This document shows, in pieces, positions 6,439 to 10,405 of a stretch of 10,405 nucleotides of DNA. Below the pieces are notes generated by a model that searched no databases, was not told the origin of the DNA, and saw nothing but the letters and a program-made list of their open reading frames with translations. This DNA comes from CAZOHG01 sp964579725 (GTDB lineage Bacteria > Zhuqueibacterota > JdFR-76 > BMS3Abin05): contig CAZOHG010000092.1 in assembly GCA_964579725.1 (NCBI GenBank), forward strand, positions 1 through 10,405. The letters are read 5' to 3'. A program made the position numbers and the translations under genes. Each line of letters opens with the position of its first letter. Position 1 is the first letter of the stretch.

Positions 6439-7443
6439 TCACCCGAAAAGAAATTTCAATGTATTTTCGTAGGCAATTTTCCGCCTTATTTCCGGCGGCA
6501 GCTTGTGCACAAGACGGGCTTCTTGATCAAAAGCACATTTCAACCGGTCTTCCTGCCACGAGCCGTCGGCAGTGGTGTATTTTTGAATCCAATAATAAAA
6601 GGGCGTGTCGCTGCCCCAGAGCATGGTGTTCTGAAAAGCTTGAGCCAATTGCCTCATTGCCCCGAGCGGATCGGCGTAATCGGCGTCAAAACGAACGTCT
6701 TGTGCGGCCACACTCGGTGAGCCCTGGCGCACCAGCTCGCAATGAATACTGAAAGCGGACAAATCCACGTAACAATTGGGCAAGGAGTTGGCCCTTTTTA
6801 GCACAGGTTCCACAAATCGCGCCGAGTGCGCCAGACACACCCGAATGTCCGGGTAACGCTCGGCAAAATCAACGATGTCGTAAACCGACGCCCAGGGATC
6901 GGCCGGATGCACGGACGAGTGAAAAAGAATGGGTAGATTCTGCCTGCGTGCCAATTCCAGAATAGGGCGGCCCCTGCCCTCCAAATCGGTGACGAAGGCT
7001 TGAATATACGTGGTCGCCGTTTTGAGTCCGAACACGGGGTATTTTTCCAAAAGGGCGGCGAAAAACTCGGCCTGTTTTTCAGCTTCGCGGGAGGGATCGA
7101 ACATCAAAAACGGCAGAAATTTCCGGCTGTACTCGGGAAAAATCTCATAGACTTCGTGCAGCAGATTTTTGTTTTCCAACTCGTAGGGAAAAGCACACGT
7201 ACGGGTGGTCGTCTGGATTTGGCCGCTTTTCGGATCGATCTCGTAAAAAGCAGAATCCACAAACGGGAAAACCACCGAGTAGTCGATGTGAAGCTGAGCC
7301 ATTCGAATGGCCAAATCCTCCAACGAAAGGGCGTACGGGTAGCCGAATTGATAATAAAATTTCGGCGCAATGCCCACGTGTGTGTGGGCGTCAATGACGA
7401 CGGTTTTGCGCACGAGCGTCTCCTTCATCTCCTGCAAGGTCAT
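6439..7443 (-). CDS. Amidohydrolase, Amidohydro_2 family (second copy)
   Basis: A 334-residue TIM-barrel metal-dependent hydrolase. Metal-site residues are the HxH pair in VIDAHTHVG (H20, H22), H175 in PILFHSSVHP, H206 in VCLAHSARF and D279 in LWGSDTPFYYW, in the family's usual order. K141 in FGLKTATTY corresponds to the GLKPY lysine of the other family member in this window. The C-terminal YENTLKFLF is typical. Outside these motifs the two proteins differ strongly, so they are not a recent duplication and probably act on different substrates. The ATG at 7443 follows directly after the TAG of the NagB-like gene with no intervening base. AAAGGG seven bases upstream lies within the end of that gene, so translation is likely coupled. 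No signal peptide; cytoplasmic. The reaction is unknown: hydrolysis of a lactone or amide, or a decarboxylation, would fit the family. Confidence 0.88.
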   Translation of the reverse strand: MTLQEMKETLVRKTVVIDAHTHVGIAPKFYYQFGYPYALSLEDLAIRMAQLHIDYSVVFPFVDSAFYEIDPKSGQIQTTTRTCAFPYELENKNLLHEVYEIFPEYSRKFLPFLMFDPSREAEKQAEFFAALLEKYPVFGLKTATTYIQAFVTDLEGRGRPILELARRQNLPILFHSSVHPADPWASVYDIVDFAERYPDIRVCLAHSARFVEPVLKRANSLPNCYVDLSAFSIHCELVRQGSPSVAAQDVRFDADYADPLGAMRQLAQAFQNTMLWGSDTPFYYWIQKYTTADGSWQEDRLKCAFDQEARLVHKLPPEIRRKIAYENTLKFLFG

Positions 7444-8379
7444 CTAATAGCCCTTTTCCCAGTCCGGCTTGATGTTCATAGCAATGGTCTCTGTCACGTA
7501 GGCGTCGGTGCGCAGGAGCTGATGCACAGATTCGGGAACCAGCGGCGTGGGCTCGCCGTGCATGACCAGACGGGCGATGAGTCGCTGCCACGATGTGGTC
7601 GTGCCGTGCACGGTGATGCCGAACAATTGCATCCGGTTTTTGGCGCGCACCACCTGCGCCGGGCCGATGGTCGCGGCTTTGGGCGGCACTTTAGCCAGGT
7701 CGCCGCTGGCGCCAAAGCTGCCGTGCAGGGAGTTTTGCGCCAGGGTAAAAGGACTGAGGGTGACGATGCGCGGCCCCATCTGCATCCACTCTTCCATGGA
7801 TTCGGCTTTGAACTCCGGTGCGTCCGGCTCGATAAAGGCCAGGTGGCCTGTCCAGCCCGGCCCGCTGTAGACAATGTCCGCCTCGCCGAGATCGGAAATC
7901 ATTTTGCCGTAATCCTTGAGATTGGCGTTGGTGAGCGTGTGAATCTGCTCTTCTGGGGGACGAATGTCCTTGTCGAGATTGTGGTAAAAATATTTCTTGA
8001 ACGCGTGGCCAAAGCCGTATTCCCATGTTTCCGGCGCGATATTGCCGTCCTGGTCGGCGTATTCATCCATGTTAAAGGTGTGCAGCTTGCGGCAGTCTAC
8101 CCGAAATTTATTGAGCATGTGCGCCAGCATGCGGAACATCGGCCAGGGATTGGGCATAATTAGCACAATGGGCTCGCCCCTGTCCGCAGCCGTTTTAATA
8201 CGATGAAAAGCGTCAAACAGCATGATGATGGAAAGATCGGCATCCGGGACAACGCGGATTCGGTAATTCGGATTTGGATGCTTTTCAATTTCGTCGCGCG
8301 TGATTTTACGCACGCGTTCGAGCACCGCCTTGTCCCGAAAAGGGACGTAGCGAGAAGGTTCGTAAGTAAAATCGGCCAT
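7444..8379 (-). CDS. Divergent NagB-like protein (glucosamine-6-phosphate isomerase/deaminase superfamily)
   Basis: A 311-residue protein, longer than E. coli NagB (266). It keeps the catalytic FNMDEY (102-107; D105 matches D72 of E. coli NagB), a counterpart of GxGxDGHIAFNEP as GPGWTGHLAFIEP (173-185; H179 and E184 match H143 and E148), and TIG at 237-239. It departs from the family at key sites: the usual aspartate before GH (D141) is T177, the phosphate-binding PTGGTP loop is replaced by PNPWPM (76-81), and the GSQK lysine region reads VHGTTTSW (257-264). The fold is therefore clear, but deamination of glucosamine 6-phosphate is doubtful; a ketose/aldose isomerase or sugar-ring-opening role on a non-phosphorylated or unusual substrate is possible (inference). 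Start ATG with AGGAG six bases upstream. It lies 56 bp after the GH3 gene and abuts the amidohydrolase, so it probably belongs to the same operon. Cytoplasmic. Confidence 0.85.
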   Translation of the reverse strand: MADFTYEPSRYVPFRDKAVLERVRKITRDEIEKHPNPNYRIRVVPDADLSIIMLFDAFHRIKTAADRGEPIVLIMPNPWPMFRMLAHMLNKFRVDCRKLHTFNMDEYADQDGNIAPETWEYGFGHAFKKYFYHNLDKDIRPPEEQIHTLTNANLKDYGKMISDLGEADIVYSGPGWTGHLAFIEPDAPEFKAESMEEWMQMGPRIVTLSPFTLAQNSLHGSFGASGDLAKVPPKAATIGPAQVVRAKNRMQLFGITVHGTTTSWQRLIARLVMHGEPTPLVPESVHQLLRTDAYVTETIAMNIKPDWEKGY

Positions 8380-8435
8380 CTTTCTCTCCTGCTCTTTTGT
8401 GTCCTTCTGCTACCCAAGGATGTTTTCAAACACCG

Positions 8436-10405
8436 TTATTTGTCCACTCGGCTCAGCTCTTTCATGTAAAAATTGGGGTAAAGGACGTCGTGAACCTTTT
8501 CCACCACAATGGTTTTGGGCAGTTCAAAGGATTTTTCCAGCCGGATGTCCTTAGAAGAAGCCCCAATCCGCACGGTGTACCGCCCCTTGTCGGCCACCCA
8601 GGCGCTGATGCCGCTCCAGAAAGAAGCCAGCGAACGCGCATCCAGTTCAAAGGAAAGCTGCTGGCTCTCCCCGGGTTTCAGCAGTTTTGTTTTGGCGAAC
8701 CCCTTCAGTTCCTGCGCCGGCTTTTCAATCTCCTTGGTCGGCGCGGAAAGGTACAATTGCACAACCTCCTTGCCAGGGACTTTGCCGGTGTTTTTGACCG
8801 TAACGGAGACCTGCATTTTCGAAGAAAAAATATCGCTGCTCAATTTCAAATCCGAGTATTCAAACGTCGTATACGACAGGCCGTAGCCGAACGGATAGGC
8901 GACCGGGACGTCAAACGAATCGTAGTAGCGATAGCCCACATAAATCCCTTCTTTGTAAAAGGAATTGACAGGATACACGGGGTGGTCCCCCGGAAAATAG
9001 GGAGCGGACGGTACATCTTCATATTTCAACGGAAACGAATCGGGCAGCTTCCCGGAGGGGTTGACCGTCCCATCCAGAATGTTGGCGACGGCCCGGCCGC
9101 CTTCCTGCCCGGGAAGCCAGGCCAAAAGGATCGCATCGGGGTACTCACGCCAGCTCGCCGTTTCCCACACACCGGCCACGTTCAGCACCACAATGACTTT
9201 CTTTCCAGCAGCGTGAAAGATTTCACTCACGTTGCGAACCAGATCAAGCTCCACCGGAGTAATCGGCAAGTAGCCGTTTTCGTAGTTTTCCCCGGCGCTT
9301 CTGCCCAGCGTAATGACCGCCAGATCTGCCTGAGATTCGTATTTTTTGATCTCCTCTCTCGAAAGCGGTTTTTCTTTGCTAAAGGCTACCAATCGATTTT
9401 TAAAATGCGGCGGCGCCTGATTGCCGACGATGCCGTTGTCTTTGCGCATCTTGGGATTGTCAAAATAGGGCGGTACTAAATTTTCCCGAATAATCTTTTG
9501 AATGTACGCCCGGTATTCCTTTTCGAGAGCGGGCAGGATTTTAAAACCGGCCTCTTTAAGGCCTTCATTCACCGAAATCCGATATTTGTAGCTGCGCACC
9601 GATCCGCTTCCCGTGCCAAATGCAATCAGGTGGTAGGAAATTTTCCCAAAAACGGCAACGGTTTTTCCCTTCTTCAGGGGAAGGGTGTGATCTTTATTCT
9701 TCAGCAAAACCATGCCTTCTTCCGCCGCTTGTTCGGCCAGCCTGGCGTGCGCCTTTAAATCGGGATTGGAGTTGGGGACAAACCCCCTTGCCCGCGGTGC
9801 GTTCAACTTAAATTTAATCCAGTAAAACAGATTTTCATCCAGGGTTTTTTCGGCCAGGGTTTTTCGTTTCAGAGCGGATTTCAATTCATTAAGTTCCTCT
9901 TCGTGGCCGCTCATGAGCAGGTTGCTGCCCGCCCTCATTTTTGCCACGGCACTGCCTTTTCCGTCAAAATCGGTCACGAAAAAGCCGTTGAAACCCCACT
10001 CCTTCCGCACAACGTCTTTGAGCAGTTCGGGATTTTCGGCCGTGTAGTACCCGTTCAATCGATTGTAGGAGGTCATGATGCCCGTCGGTTTGCCCTCTTT
10101 CACGGCAATCTCGAATCCCCTTAAATAGATTTCCCGAAGCGCCCGCTGGCTCACCACCGCATTGTAGTACTGTCGGTTGCTCTCCTGGTTGTTGGCGACA
10201 AAATGCTTCAGTGTCACCCCAATTCCGTTGGATTGCATCCCCTTCGTCATGGCGGCCGCCATTTTCCCCGTCAGCAACGGGTCTTCGGAATAGTATTCAA
10301 AATTTCTTCCGTCCTTCGGATTTCGGTGAATATTGAGTCCGGGCGCCAACACCAAATCGAAATCGTATTCGAGGGCTTCGTTTCCAAAAGCCTCCCCTAC
10401 CTTTT
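8436..10405 (-). CDS. Glycoside hydrolase family 3 beta-glycosidase (partial, 5' end outside window)
   Basis: The frame is open from the right edge to a TAA at 8436, giving about 655 visible residues that begin KVGEAFGNEAL; the first roughly 80-120 residues, including any signal peptide, are outside the window. Positions below count from that edge. The N-terminal barrel shows APGLNIHRNP, GRNFEYYSEDP (32-42), the KHFVANNQES motif (66-75) and the nucleophile in FFVTDFDG (D145, the place of the usual SDW). The GH3 C-terminal domain follows (about 225-460), with a candidate acid/base glutamate in GRSAGENYE (E372) and WLPGQEGG. GIYVGYRYYD and PFGYGLSYTTFEY lead into a fibronectin III-like domain (about 520-620). 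This domain order is typical of beta-glucosidases and related exo-glycosidases that release terminal sugars. The exact sugar is not determinable. It is the first visible gene of the apparent operon, 56 bp ahead of the NagB-like gene. Confidence 0.95.
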   Translation of the reverse strand, partial: KVGEAFGNEALEYDFDLVLAPGLNIHRNPKDGRNFEYYSEDPLLTGKMAAAMTKGMQSNGIGVTLKHFVANNQESNRQYYNAVVSQRALREIYLRGFEIAVKEGKPTGIMTSYNRLNGYYTAENPELLKDVVRKEWGFNGFFVTDFDGKGSAVAKMRAGSNLLMSGHEEELNELKSALKRKTLAEKTLDENLFYWIKFKLNAPRARGFVPNSNPDLKAHARLAEQAAEEGMVLLKNKDHTLPLKKGKTVAVFGKISYHLIAFGTGSGSVRSYKYRISVNEGLKEAGFKILPALEKEYRAYIQKIIRENLVPPYFDNPKMRKDNGIVGNQAPPHFKNRLVAFSKEKPLSREEIKKYESQADLAVITLGRSAGENYENGYLPITPVELDLVRNVSEIFHAAGKKVIVVLNVAGVWETASWREYPDAILLAWLPGQEGGRAVANILDGTVNPSGKLPDSFPLKYEDVPSAPYFPGDHPVYPVNSFYKEGIYVGYRYYDSFDVPVAYPFGYGLSYTTFEYSDLKLSSDIFSSKMQVSVTVKNTGKVPGKEVVQLYLSAPTKEIEKPAQELKGFAKTKLLKPGESQQLSFELDARSLASFWSGISAWVADKGRYTVRIGASSKDIRLEKSFELPKTIVVEKVHDVLYPNFYMKELSRVDK

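Noticed and set aside
7000..8163. Plus-strand open frame of 387 codons
   Set aside because: It is antisense to the amidohydrolase and NagB-like genes, both of which have clear motifs and ribosome binding sites; its translation shows no family features.
8397..9479. Plus-strand open frame of 360 codons
   Set aside because: Antisense shadow of the GH3 gene, whose domain motifs run through the whole region.

Overview
The window comes from a bacterial chromosome, very probably a draft or metagenome-derived assembly because it contains a run of exactly 100 N. Every gene I can support lies on the minus strand, so transcription runs from high to low coordinates. Shine-Dalgarno sites are strong (AGGAG, GAGGG, GGAG). 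Gene content is that of a heterotroph degrading complex sugars or amides, with moderate G+C, AT-rich intergenic repeats and TTG start use. This would fit an uncultivated Gram-negative lineage of the Calditrichota/KSB1/FCB kind, but that placement is a guess from style, not proof.

In transcription order: (1) a GH3 beta-glycosidase, cut by the right edge of the window (10405-8436); (2) a divergent NagB-like isomerase/deaminase homologue (8379-7444) that keeps some catalytic residues and has lost others; (3) an amidohydrolase of the Amidohydro_2 type (7443-6439) whose ATG directly abuts the preceding stop; (4) an AT-rich intergenic stretch with simple repeats and a REP-like palindrome (6213-6438); (5) a neutral ceramidase-like hydrolase (6212-4881, TTG start); (6) a short copy-and-a-half of a repeat, an AT-rich gene for a GxxExxY/PD-(D/E)xK nuclease-like protein with two tandem domains (4758-3961), and then a tandem array of the same repeat with a 93-bp period, broken by the assembly gap (3949-3544); (7) a sodium:solute symporter (3524-2001); (8) a second Amidohydro_2 protein (1896-904); (9) a class III aminotransferase of the glutamate-1-semialdehyde aminomutase type, cut by the left edge (892-2).

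The metabolic genes look like one catabolic locus: a glycosidase, an amide hydrolase fold, an isomerase-like protein, two metal-dependent amidohydrolases, a Na+-coupled importer and a PLP enzyme. The substrate cannot be read from the sequence; a glycosylated, N-acylated or cyclitol-type compound would fit.

The most unusual part is 3544-4894. A nuclease-like gene with a duplicated domain, whose second copy has lost its catalytic residues, is flanked on both sides by the same repeat in the same orientation. The repeat is built from four 7-bp boxes: CACAGAA-N9-CACAGAA, then TTCTGTG-N9-TTCTGTG. The 16-bp box spacing is kept exactly in diverged copies while the sequence between boxes changes, which suggests a protein-recognised element. 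The block sits between two metabolic genes and supplies the stop codon of the upstream one, so it looks like an insertion.
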